NCBI GenBank assembly: GCA_010206265.1
Contig: VIQV01000020.1
Location: forward strand, 1-49,400
Direction of reading: 5' to 3'
Length of the DNA stretch: 49,400 nt
Source of the DNA: Lachnospiraceae bacterium MD329
GTDB lineage: Bacteria; Bacillota; Clostridia; UBA1381
Under the pieces are notes generated by a model, which saw nothing but the letters and a program-made list of their open reading frames with translations, was not told the origin of the DNA and did no database searches. Of this stretch, positions 32,476 to 40,994 are shown piece after piece (the first letter of the stretch is position 1; every line of letters starts with the position of its first letter). Both the position numbers and the translations under genes were made by a program.

Positions 32476-33696
32476 ATGCACGATAATGTATATGACGTTT
32501 TGTTGGAACGTGGCTTGATTGCCCAGACAACACACGAGCAGGAAATCAGAGAATTATTAGGAAAGGAAAAAGTTACGTTCTATATCGGCTTTGACCCGAC
32601 AGCAGACAGCCTCCACGTAGGACACTTTCTGCAGATGGTCGTAATGAGGCATATGCAGAATTACGGTCATAGACCTATTGCGCTTGTCGGCGGAGGTACG
32701 GGACATATCGGCGACCCGTCGGGAAGAACGGATATGCGTCAGATGATGACAAAGGAAATTATTGACCACAATTGCGAGAGGTTTAAGGAACAGCTTGCAA
32801 AGGTTGTTGATTTTTCAGATGATAAAGCCATTATGGTAAATAATGCAGACTGGCTTTTAGACCTTAACTATGTTGAGTTTTTGCGTGACATCGGTTCGTG
32901 TTTTTCAGTAAATAAAATGCTTACTGCCGAATGTTTTAAACAAAGACTGGAAAAGGGACTTTCGTTCCTTGAATTTAACTATATGCTTATGCAGAGCTAC
33001 GATTTCCTTATGCTTAACCGTAAGTATAACTGTAAAATTGAGCTTGGCGGCGACGACCAGTGGAGTAATATACTGGGTGGTATCGACCTTTGCCGCAGAA
33101 AAGACCAGACTCAGGTTTACGGTATGACGTTTACACTTTTGACGAACAGCGAAGGCAAGAAGATGGGTAAAACGGCGTCAGGTGCAGTATGGCTTGACCC
33201 TGAAAAGACAACACCGTATGACTTCTATCAGTATTGGGTAAATGTTCAGGACGCTGATGTTATTAAGTGTCTTAAACTTCTTACATTTGTTCCTATGGAT
33301 GAAATACGTGAAATGGAAAAATGGGAGGGACAGGAGCTGAATCAGGCGAAGAAACGTCTTGCATATGAGGTTACTAAACTTGTTCACGGTGAGGCTGAGG
33401 CTGAAAAGGTTAAGAAAACGGCTGAGGAGGTATTTGCCAAAGGCGGAGTGAGCGAGGATATGCCGACTACAGTGATTCCTGACGTTGTAGGAATGGGCAT
33501 TTTGGATATGCTGGTTAAGACAGGACTTTTGCCGTCAAAGGGTGAGGCAAGAAGACTTGTACAGCAGAATGGATTGTCTATAAATGATGAAAAGTATACG
33601 GATGTAAATGGTTCGGTTACAGATGATATGATAACCGATGAAGGAATGATTATAAAGAAAGGTAAGAAAACTTTCCATAGAGTAGTAATTAAATAG
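32476..33696 (+). CDS. tyrS: Tyrosyl-tRNA synthetase
   Basis: 406 residues. Class Ic catalytic domain with [16 protein letters not shown] (HIGH motif as HVGH, ~38-53), [12 protein letters not shown], tyrosine-site [12 protein letters not shown] (~172) and GGDDQWSN, and KMSKS as KMGKT (~232). The C-terminal ~70 residues form an S4 RNA-binding domain ([29 protein letters not shown]). Start ATG 32476 gives the family N-terminus ([17 protein letters not shown]); the frame is open upstream for 22 codons but has no standard start codon. No tyrosine T-box is present. Confidence 0.97.
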   Translation: MHDNVYDVLLERGLIAQTTHEQEIRELLGKEKVTFYIGFDPTADSLHVGHFLQMVVMRHMQNYGHRPIALVGGGTGHIGDPSGRTDMRQMMTKEIIDHNCERFKEQLAKVVDFSDDKAIMVNNADWLLDLNYVEFLRDIGSCFSVNKMLTAECFKQRLEKGLSFLEFNYMLMQSYDFLMLNRKYNCKIELGGDDQWSNILGGIDLCRRKDQTQVYGMTFTLLTNSEGKKMGKTASGAVWLDPEKTTPYDFYQYWVNVQDADVIKCLKLLTFVPMDEIREMEKWEGQELNQAKKRLAYEVTKLVHGEAEAEKVKKTAEEVFAKGGVSEDMPTTVIPDVVGMGILDMLVKTGLLPSKGEARRLVQQNGLSINDEKYTDVNGSVTDDMITDEGMIIKKGKKTFHRVVIK

Positions 33697-33716
33697 GCAT
33701 AAGGACTGTATTTAAT

Positions 33717-35669
33717 ATGCTTAAATCGAAAATATTTTTATGTGCGGTATCAGCTTTTTTTGCGGTATCACTATTCGCGGCGCAGGTGTATGCAGATGTA
33801 ACTCTTGCGCCGATGGATAGCGGTGCGCCAAAAACACTGGAAGAATTGAAACAAACAAATATAGAAGAGATTGCAAAGCTGTCGCGCTTTGACAGTCGTG
33901 ATTACGGAGTTGTCACACCTGTAAAGGATCAGGGCAGCTCCGATTTGTGTTGGGCGTATTCTTCGGTAAATGCGTCGGAAACTTCAATACTGAGAAACGG
34001 ACTTTGCAGCGATATATCAGAAGTTGTATTATCACCTGAGAAATTGGGGTATTTCAGACATAACAGGGGAGCTGACCCTTTAAAAAATACGTTGGGTGAA
34101 ATAACAGAAAACAGCTCTAACTGGTATAATACAAGCGGTAATCCTGAATATGGAGCGACAATATGGTCGCAGTGGTGCGGACCTGTAAAGCAGGGAGTAA
34201 GTGCGGATTTGAATACTGTATATGCCAATACGGCATATAGAATGGTAAACGCTGTACATATTGAAAATGCGAAAGACCGTGATGCTATGAAAAGGGCGAT
34301 AGCTCAGTATGGATCGGTAACATTCTCATATAATAATTTATATGAGCGTAATTATCATAACGCAAAAAATGAAACGGGGAGCGTGGCATATCCGCATGCA
34401 TGTACGATTATAGGCTGGGACGATAGTATTCCTGCTGAAAAATTTGAACCGGGCGGCGCGTCGCAAAACGGCGGCTGGATAATTAAGAACAGTTATGAAA
34501 CTCTCCCTTATTTCTATTTGTCTTATGACTGTGACAGTTCAACAATTTTTGCGTTTGACTATGCTCCAATAGATGAATATGACTATAATTATTTTTACGA
34601 TAGTAGAGAAAGTGATTTCGGGCTTAGAGTAAACGGAAGTCATTATGCAGCAAATGTATTTGAGGCGAAAATGGGAACTGATGACGCGCCTGAGTATATT
34701 AAAGCGGTAAATGTAGCGGTGAACGGAAAAGCAGTGACTTGTGAAGCTGAGGTATATACCGATTTGCAGGAGGAGCAGAATGTTCAGGATATATCGAATA
34801 TATCGCCTCAAAAAGGAAAGCTTTCTGCAAAGAAAACAGCTTTTTTTGAACATTCAGGTTACTATACAATTGAATTAAATGAACCTGTAAAGGTTGATAA
34901 AGGGAGTTATTTCAGTATAGTCATCAAATTGTCAAGTCAGGCAGGATATACGGCAGTGAAACTTACGTTGGATAATAAGCTGACTTATCTTAATAAGGAT
35001 TATTGGTATAAGAGCAGATATGCGGCAAGAATCAAAGCATTTACTGTCTGTGAGGAAAATAAACAATGTGTTGAGCATATATGGGATTCAGGGACGGTAA
35101 CGGAAGTGCCTTCCTGTGATGATAATGGAAATATAGTTTACAGCTGTAACGTATGCGGTGATAAAAAATCGGAAATTATACCGGCTCTTGGGCATAAATG
35201 GGGAGGCTGGGAGATTATTAATAAACCGACGTTTATGGATGGAGGCGGTGCAAAACGCGTTTGTGAAAATGACAGTACGCATAGTGATTCGGTAATACTG
35301 CCTGCATTAAGTGATACAGCCGTATGGAGTGTTGGCAATTACATTCCGCCTACTGAAACGGAAGAGGGAATACGTGAATATATATCAGAATATGGTTCTG
35401 TTACGGTGATTGTCCCTAAATTGCCGCCGAGTAAGTTCAGTATAAAATATGATGATGGAACGGCGGTCGTTTCAGTGCCGAAAGCGGGTAAATACTGTGT
35501 TATATTTGCATTGTATAAAGACGGTATATTAAAAAGTATTCAGATATCGGAAGAAGTGTTTGAGTCGGCGGACACAAAGAGCGTAAACTGTACATACGAT
35601 ATTATTCCTGATAGTGAAGTACGGGTATTTTTATGGAATACTATTGATGATATGATACCGTTATGCTAA
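33717..35669 (+). CDS. Secreted papain-like (C1 family) cysteine protease with lectin-like and Cys-rich C-terminal domains
   Basis: 650 residues. Signal peptide (residues 1-27, cut near VYA-DVT). C1A peptidase domain ~58-300: oxyanion Gln72 and nucleophile Cys78 in VKDQGSSDLCWAYSS, His in YPHACTIIGWDD (~228) and Asn in GGWIIKNSYE (~261; usual KNSW is KNSY here). Next a beta domain (~300-450, YIKAVNVAVNGKAVTCEAEVY ...), which matches the 'lectin-like' partner of bacterial C1 peptidases. From ~455 come repeats with HIWDSGTVTEVPSCDDNG, CNVCGDKKSEIIPALGHKWGG and a second VCENDSTHSDSVILPAL, a Cys-pair module common in surface proteins of gut Clostridia. No propeptide inhibitor domain is obvious. 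Probably extracellular; it follows tyrS closely but is unrelated to it. Confidence 0.88.
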   Translation: MLKSKIFLCAVSAFFAVSLFAAQVYADVTLAPMDSGAPKTLEELKQTNIEEIAKLSRFDSRDYGVVTPVKDQGSSDLCWAYSSVNASETSILRNGLCSDISEVVLSPEKLGYFRHNRGADPLKNTLGEITENSSNWYNTSGNPEYGATIWSQWCGPVKQGVSADLNTVYANTAYRMVNAVHIENAKDRDAMKRAIAQYGSVTFSYNNLYERNYHNAKNETGSVAYPHACTIIGWDDSIPAEKFEPGGASQNGGWIIKNSYETLPYFYLSYDCDSSTIFAFDYAPIDEYDYNYFYDSRESDFGLRVNGSHYAANVFEAKMGTDDAPEYIKAVNVAVNGKAVTCEAEVYTDLQEEQNVQDISNISPQKGKLSAKKTAFFEHSGYYTIELNEPVKVDKGSYFSIVIKLSSQAGYTAVKLTLDNKLTYLNKDYWYKSRYAARIKAFTVCEENKQCVEHIWDSGTVTEVPSCDDNGNIVYSCNVCGDKKSEIIPALGHKWGGWEIINKPTFMDGGGAKRVCENDSTHSDSVILPALSDTAVWSVGNYIPPTETEEGIREYISEYGSVTVIVPKLPPSKFSIKYDDGTAVVSVPKAGKYCVIFALYKDGILKSIQISEEVFESADTKSVNCTYDIIPDSEVRVFLWNTIDDMIPLC

Positions 35670-35676
35670 TAGAAAT

Positions 35677-35706
35677 AAAAAGGCGGATTTAAAATCCGCC
35701 TTTTTT
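35677..35706. terminator. Bidirectional terminator between the protease and symporter genes
   Basis: AAAAGGCGGATTT (35678-35690) and AAATCCGCCTTTT (35692-35704) with further T's; flanking A- and T-tracts serve both converging genes. Confidence 0.85.
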
Positions 35707-35711
35707 GATAA

Positions 35712-37070
35712 TTAAAATTTAATAACTCCCAATGCTTCAAGAACTGAAGAAACAAGTATTGCCGCGATTAGAATAGGAGCGACATATTTAATCATAATAT
35801 CAAACAGTTTTTGACGTTTGAAGTCAGACGAAAGCTTAACTTCATCGTGGATAACATTGACACCGATAACATATGCAACAAATATACAGGTCATCATAGC
35901 TCCAATCGGCATTAATACCGAGTTTGTAATAAAGTCCATCATATCAAGGATAGTCAGACCGCCTATAGTAACCTTGTCCCATAGACTGTAGCCGAGAATG
36001 GGAGGAATACCAAATAGGAATGAGCCTATACCAACGCCGATTGTAGTTTTCTTTCTGCCCCAGCCGAATTTGTCGCATAGTGATGAAACTATTGCTTCCA
36101 TAATTGAAATTGACGAGGTCAGAGCGGCAAAAAGTACAAGCAGGAAGAAGGCAGAACCTACGATTGTTGACAGTCCCATACTTTCAAATACTTTTGGAAG
36201 TGTTACAAACATAAGGCTCGGACCTTTGCCAAGCGCACTTTCGTCGCCGCCTGAGAAAGCGAATACGGCAGGTACAATCATAAGACCTGCTATAATTGCT
36301 ATACTTGTATCAAACAATTCTATTCTGCCGACATTTTTTTCAAGGTTAGAATTTTTAGGCAGATATGAACCGTATGCAATCATTATGCCCATTGCAAGCG
36401 AAAGTGAATAGAACATTTGTCCCATTGCAGCAAGCACACCCTGAATTGAGAACTTTGAGAAATCAGGTATAAACAGATATTTCACACCTGTCATTGCTCC
36501 CGGAAGTGAAATTGAATAGACTGATACAAAGATGGCAAGTACAATCAGTACAGGCATAAGAATTGTACTGAACTTTTCAACGCCTTTTTGCACGCCTCGT
36601 AATATTACAAAAGTTGTAATTCCGGAGAACAGGAACTGAAATACCAAAAGTCGCAACGGTGACGCAAGCATATCGGTAAAGAAATTATCGCCTGCCGCCG
36701 CGGTATGACCGCCTGTAAGGTAAGTCATTGTGTATTCTATAACCCAGCCGCCTATAACGTTGTAGTAAGGCTGAATAATCATAGGTACAAGCGTGGCAAT
36801 AATTCCGATGAAACCCCATTTTTTACTGAGCTCACCAAACGCGGATAAAGCGCTTTTACCTGTTTTTCGTCCTATGGCATTTTCTGCAACCATAAGAGTA
36901 AAACCGAATGTCACAACAAGCAGTATATAGAATAAAAGAAATATACCTCCGCCGTATTTTGCGGCAAGGTATGGAAATCTCCATATATTACCCAGTCCAA
37001 CAGCACTTCCTGCAGCGGCGAGTACAAATCCGAATCCGCCGGAGAATGTGCCTCTTTTTTCTTTTTTCAT
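35712..37070 (-). CDS. Neurotransmitter:sodium symporter (NSS) family transporter
   Basis: 452 residues. First membrane helix GGFGFVLAAAGSAVGLGNIWRFPYLAAKYGGGIFLLFYI has the unwound GSAVGLGNIWRFPY region that binds sodium and substrate; MVAENAIGRKTGKSA and QMFYSLSLAMGIMIAYGSYLPK (helix 6 site) follow. Eleven to twelve helices are visible, as in LeuT, MhsT and Tyt1, which import amino acids with sodium. The exact substrate cannot be told. Single gene with its own promoter and terminator. GGGGG ribosome site. Confidence 0.93.
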   Translation of the reverse strand: MKKEKRGTFSGGFGFVLAAAGSAVGLGNIWRFPYLAAKYGGGIFLLFYILLVVTFGFTLMVAENAIGRKTGKSALSAFGELSKKWGFIGIIATLVPMIIQPYYNVIGGWVIEYTMTYLTGGHTAAAGDNFFTDMLASPLRLLVFQFLFSGITTFVILRGVQKGVEKFSTILMPVLIVLAIFVSVYSISLPGAMTGVKYLFIPDFSKFSIQGVLAAMGQMFYSLSLAMGIMIAYGSYLPKNSNLEKNVGRIELFDTSIAIIAGLMIVPAVFAFSGGDESALGKGPSLMFVTLPKVFESMGLSTIVGSAFFLLVLFAALTSSISIMEAIVSSLCDKFGWGRKKTTIGVGIGSFLFGIPPILGYSLWDKVTIGGLTILDMMDFITNSVLMPIGAMMTCIFVAYVIGVNVIHDEVKLSSDFKRQKLFDIMIKYVAPILIAAILVSSVLEALGVIKF

Positions 37071-37108
37071 AATTAAGGTACCCCCTGTAAATATTATTTT
37101 ATGGTAAG

Positions 37109-37137
37109 ATTATACACTATAATTACCTGTTTGTAAA
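37109..37137 (-). promoter_or_regulatory. Promoter of the NSS symporter
   Basis: On the minus strand TTTACA (37137-37132), 17 bases, TATAAT (37114-37109). Confidence 0.7.
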
Positions 37138-37154
37138 ATACTTTTTGAAAACAC

Positions 37155-37183
37155 TTGATATTTTTGGTATTTTTAGCTATAAT
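37155..37183 (+). promoter_or_regulatory. Promoter of the envelope-polymer operon
   Basis: TTGATA (37155-37160), 17-base spacer, TATAAT (37178-37183). It would drive the six genes up to the terminator at 44964-45006. Confidence 0.75.
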
Positions 37184-37220
37184 TATTAGGTAAGATTTAG
37201 TGAAAGAGTAGGTGAGTTAT

Positions 37221-39455
37221 TTGGAAAAAGGCGCCAATATCCTTTTATCGCTTATGCAGTTAAACATCGGCGGAGCTGAAACGCACGTTGTCGAGCTTGC
37301 AAAGGAGTTAAAGCGCAAAGGATTTAATGTTATTGTTACCTCAAACGGCGGAGTGTATGTAAAAGAACTTGAGGAATATGGAATAAAGCATTATTCTGTA
37401 CCTTTACAAAATAAAAATCCGTTTAATATGGCAAAATCAAAAAGACTTTTAAAGAAAATAATACGCGATGAAAATATTGATATAGTACATTCACACGCAA
37501 GAATACCGTCGTTTATTCTCGGAAGACTTCACAAAAAAATGAAGTTTCCGTTTGTAACAACGGCTCACTGGGTGTTTAATACCGCATACGGACTTAAATA
37601 TATAACTGACTGGGGAGAGAAAACTGTTGCGGTTTCAGAGGATATTAAGACGTACCTTATGGATAATTATCATATTCCGGAAGGAGATATAAACGTAACA
37701 ATCAACGGTATTGATACGGACAAGTTCTCACCTGATACGGAATGTGACAACATTAAAAATGAATTTAAAATTGCTGATGGCGACAATGTTATAACATATG
37801 TAAGCCGTATGGACGAATCACGAAGTCTTGCGGCAAAACAGCTTATAGAAATTATCCCTGATATAGATAAGGAAATTGATAATTTAAAAGTTATAGTTGT
37901 AGGTAACGGCGATGATTTTAATACCGTAAAAGAAATGACAGAAAAGGTAAATAAACAGCTTGGCAGAGAGGTGGTAATGCTGGCAGGTGCGAGAACTGAT
38001 ATCAATAAGCTGATTGCGCCGTGCCGTTTGTTTGTCGGGGTAAGCCGTGCCGCATTAGAGGCAATGGCAGCGGCAAAACCTGTTATAATAGCAGGAAACG
38101 AGGGATATATCGGTCTGTTTGACGATAGTAAGCTGGCAGTCGGAATTGACACAAACTTCTGCTGCCGAGGCTGTGAAATGTCGTCAGGCGATAAGATAAA
38201 AAATGATATATTGAAATTTTTCGGACTTACAGAGAATGAACAGAATAATCTTGGTGAATACGGCAGAGAGCTTATAAAGCGTGAATATTCTGTCAGTCGT
38301 ATGACCGACGACAGTATAAAAGTGTACGACTGGGCTCTGCAAAAGAACAAGGAGATACTTATATCGGGATATTACGGTTTTAAAAACAGCGGTGACGACG
38401 CTCTTTTAAAAGCAATAATACAGGATTTGAAACGTTTTAAGGAAAGTCCTAATATAGTTGTACTAAGCGCAAATCCAAAGGAAACTATGCGAGATTACAG
38501 CGTAAAAGCGATAAGCCGTATTAACCCTGCAGGGATTTTAAAGCATATGAAAAATGCAGAAATGCTGATTTCAGGAGGCGGAACGCTTATTCAGGACAGG
38601 ACAAGCACAAAATCATTATGCTATTATCTGAGTATTATATCACTTGCTCAAAGGAATAATCTTAAGGTTATGCTTTATTCAAACGGCATAGGACCTTTGG
38701 AAAAAGATAAAAATATTCGTCGTACAAGAAAAATACTTGAAAAGGCTGACCTCATAACTCTGCGTGACGAGTGTTCGTATAATACACTCCGAGAGCTTGG
38801 AATAAATAACCCAAAAGCAGCAGTTACGGCTGACCCTGCGCTTGATTTGGATATAGCAGACAGAAACAGGGGCAGACAGATTTTGTCCAATGAAGGTATA
38901 GACGCGGACAGAAAAATTATAGGCATATCGGTAAGACGCTGGCAGAATCTTGACGATAAATTTGAATCGGAGCTTGCTAAGGCTTGTGATTACGCTTATG
39001 AAAAATATGGATATTATACAGTGTTTTTACCAATGCAGTCAAGCCGTGATATGACAATTTCGCAAAATGTAAGGCGGCGTATGAAAAACGGATCGGCAAT
39101 TATTAAAAAACGTTATAGTGTTGAGGATATGATTTCTGTTATGAGCTGTTTTGACTTGTGCGTTGGTATGAGATTGCACACACTTATTTATGCGGCAATA
39201 AACGCAGTGCCTCTTATCGGACTGGTGTATGACCCGAAAATAAGCAGTTTTATGGAGTATACACATCAGAAATACTATGTTGATGTTGAAGAACTTACAA
39301 GCCAAACGCTGAAAAAACAGATTGACGAGTGTATTAAAAATTATGACAGCGTAAAACGCGACCTTGAAGAAAATTACAGAGAATTAAAGAATAAGGCAAG
39401 GCTTAATGGTAAATATGCAATTGAGCTTTATGAAAAAGGGAGTGTTGAACTGTGA
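37221..39455 (+). CDS. csaB: Fused GT4 glycosyltransferase and polysaccharide pyruvyl transferase CsaB
   Basis: 744 residues from a TTG at 37221 (AGGTGAG just before it); a GTG at 37212 would add three residues. Residues ~1-372: GT-B fold glycosyltransferase (MQLNIGGAETHVVELAKEL, HSHARIPSF, TINGIDTDKFSPD, ...VGVSRAALEAMAAAKPVI). In the last motif the first Glu of the usual EX7E is Val. Residues ~373-744: CsaB-type pyruvyl transferase (ILISGYYGFKNSGDDALL, SGGGTLIQDRTSTKSLCYYL, YSNGIGPLEK, MRLHTLIYAAINAVPLIGLVYDPK). CsaB puts ketal pyruvate on a wall polysaccharide, which lets SLH-domain proteins dock. Usually csaB is a separate gene, so the fusion joins sugar transfer and pyruvylation. Overlaps murJ by 4 bases. 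Confidence 0.9.
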   Translation: MEKGANILLSLMQLNIGGAETHVVELAKELKRKGFNVIVTSNGGVYVKELEEYGIKHYSVPLQNKNPFNMAKSKRLLKKIIRDENIDIVHSHARIPSFILGRLHKKMKFPFVTTAHWVFNTAYGLKYITDWGEKTVAVSEDIKTYLMDNYHIPEGDINVTINGIDTDKFSPDTECDNIKNEFKIADGDNVITYVSRMDESRSLAAKQLIEIIPDIDKEIDNLKVIVVGNGDDFNTVKEMTEKVNKQLGREVVMLAGARTDINKLIAPCRLFVGVSRAALEAMAAAKPVIIAGNEGYIGLFDDSKLAVGIDTNFCCRGCEMSSGDKIKNDILKFFGLTENEQNNLGEYGRELIKREYSVSRMTDDSIKVYDWALQKNKEILISGYYGFKNSGDDALLKAIIQDLKRFKESPNIVVLSANPKETMRDYSVKAISRINPAGILKHMKNAEMLISGGGTLIQDRTSTKSLCYYLSIISLAQRNNLKVMLYSNGIGPLEKDKNIRRTRKILEKADLITLRDECSYNTLRELGINNPKAAVTADPALDLDIADRNRGRQILSNEGIDADRKIIGISVRRWQNLDDKFESELAKACDYAYEKYGYYTVFLPMQSSRDMTISQNVRRRMKNGSAIIKKRYSVEDMISVMSCFDLCVGMRLHTLIYAAINAVPLIGLVYDPKISSFMEYTHQKYYVDVEELTSQTLKKQIDECIKNYDSVKRDLEENYRELKNKARLNGKYAIELYEKGSVEL

Positions 39456-40990
39456 CGAAAAAAAATTCGGGACAGAAAATACTTGCCACCGCAATATTTA
39501 TGGCTGCGGCAACGCTGATTTCCAAGATACTCGGACTTGCAAGAGATTCTCTGCTTACTGCATATTTCGGTTCGGGAATGGAGTCTGACGCGTTTACGAC
39601 AGCGTCAACAATTCCGACAATGTTGTTTGACGTAATTATAGGCGGTGTTATTTCCGCCGCGTTTATACCTGTTTTTAATGATATAGTTTCAAAACGCGGT
39701 AAAGACGAAGGAATGAAGTTTGTAAATAAGTTTGTAACGCTTGTGGTGTGTATATCGGCGGTTATAGCAGTGTTCGGAATAATATTCAGCGGTCAGCTTG
39801 TATCAATTCAGACGCAGTATGCAGGAGAAAAACACGCGCTTGCGTCACAGCTTACGTCAATAATGTTTCCTATGATTATATTTACGGGACTGGCGTTTTC
39901 GTTTGTGGGACTGCTGCAGTCGTTTGGTGAATACAGAATACCCTCGCTTATCAGTCTGGTTTCAAATTTGGCGATTATATTTTATTACGTTGTATTCGGT
40001 AAAAGATTCGGTATTTACGGACTTGCCGTAACAATGGTAATTGCGTGGAGTTTACAGTTTATAATACTTATACCGTGGATAGTAAAATTCGGTGTGCGGT
40101 ATAAACCCGATTTTCGGTTTAAGGACGCTGATATAAAGGCTGTATTAAAGCTTGCAGGACCAATGCTTATTGCGACTTGGGTACAGCCGCTTTATTCAAT
40201 AGTAAACCAGAATTTTGCGTCAAATATAGATTCGGCGGTAACTCTTATACAGCAGTCAAACAGATTGTATATTATAGTAGTCGGAGTGTTCAGCTTTGTT
40301 GTAACAAATTTAATCTTTCCGAAACTTGCAAAGGCGGTAGCTGATGAGGATATGGACGAGGCAAAAAGGCTTACAGTCAGTTCTCTGAGAAGTATCGTGC
40401 TTGTAATTGCGCCTCTTATGGCTGGACTTATGGTGTTGTCCGAGCCTGCGGCGAATGTTATTTTCGGTTACGGAAAAATGGACGCGGAAAGTGTAAGGCA
40501 GATAGGTGTATTGCTGAAATTCTATTCAGTCGGAATGTTGGGACTGGGACTTAATGAAATTTTGTCTAAGGCATTTTTCTCGTTAAAGGACAGCAAAACG
40601 CCTATGAGAAATTCAGTAATCAGTATGCTTGTCAATATTGCTCTGGCTTATATACTGTATCAATTGATGTCTACCAACGGACTGGCGCTGGCTGCTGCGT
40701 TCGGGTCTATAATAAATGCGGTGCTTAACTGGATTTGCCTTGCAAGAAAGTATCCCGATATGATAAAGCGCGCGGATATTATAGATATGTTAAAATCAAT
40801 ATTGTCCGCTGTGGTAATGGCGGCGGTAATTCTGCCGTTATATATGTTTGTGGAAACACGTATTTCAGGCAAGGCTGGAAATATTATAATATGTTTCATA
40901 TGCGGAGCTGTCGGAGCAGTGGTATATGCGGTTATGACACTGCTTACGGGCGAAAGTGATATTAAAAATATTCTGAAAAAGAAAGGGTGA
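39452..40990 (+). CDS. murJ: MurJ/MviN-type lipid-linked oligosaccharide flippase
   Basis: 512 residues from a GTG that overlaps the preceding stop (GTGA). Fourteen membrane helices of the MOP superfamily: ATLISKILGLARDSLLTAYFGSGMESDAF at the start is the MurJ signature, with later AGPMLIATWVQPLYSIVNQNFAS and LLKFYSVGMLGLGLNEILSKAFFSLKDSKTPM. MurJ flips lipid II. Its place between a CsaB fusion and a Wzy-like ligase suggests that here it may instead, or also, flip the lipid-linked repeat unit of a secondary wall polymer, as has been proposed for the MviN of the Clostridioides difficile PSII locus. Confidence 0.9.
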   Translation: MTKKNSGQKILATAIFMAAATLISKILGLARDSLLTAYFGSGMESDAFTTASTIPTMLFDVIIGGVISAAFIPVFNDIVSKRGKDEGMKFVNKFVTLVVCISAVIAVFGIIFSGQLVSIQTQYAGEKHALASQLTSIMFPMIIFTGLAFSFVGLLQSFGEYRIPSLISLVSNLAIIFYYVVFGKRFGIYGLAVTMVIAWSLQFIILIPWIVKFGVRYKPDFRFKDADIKAVLKLAGPMLIATWVQPLYSIVNQNFASNIDSAVTLIQQSNRLYIIVVGVFSFVVTNLIFPKLAKAVADEDMDEAKRLTVSSLRSIVLVIAPLMAGLMVLSEPAANVIFGYGKMDAESVRQIGVLLKFYSVGMLGLGLNEILSKAFFSLKDSKTPMRNSVISMLVNIALAYILYQLMSTNGLALAAAFGSIINAVLNWICLARKYPDMIKRADIIDMLKSILSAVVMAAVILPLYMFVETRISGKAGNIIICFICGAVGAVVYAVMTLLTGESDIKNILKKKG

Positions 40991-40994
40991 GAGA

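Noticed and set aside
37670..38350. 226-codon minus-strand open frame within the GT4-CsaB gene
   Set aside because: Antisense shadow; the plus-strand frame has clear domain motifs throughout.
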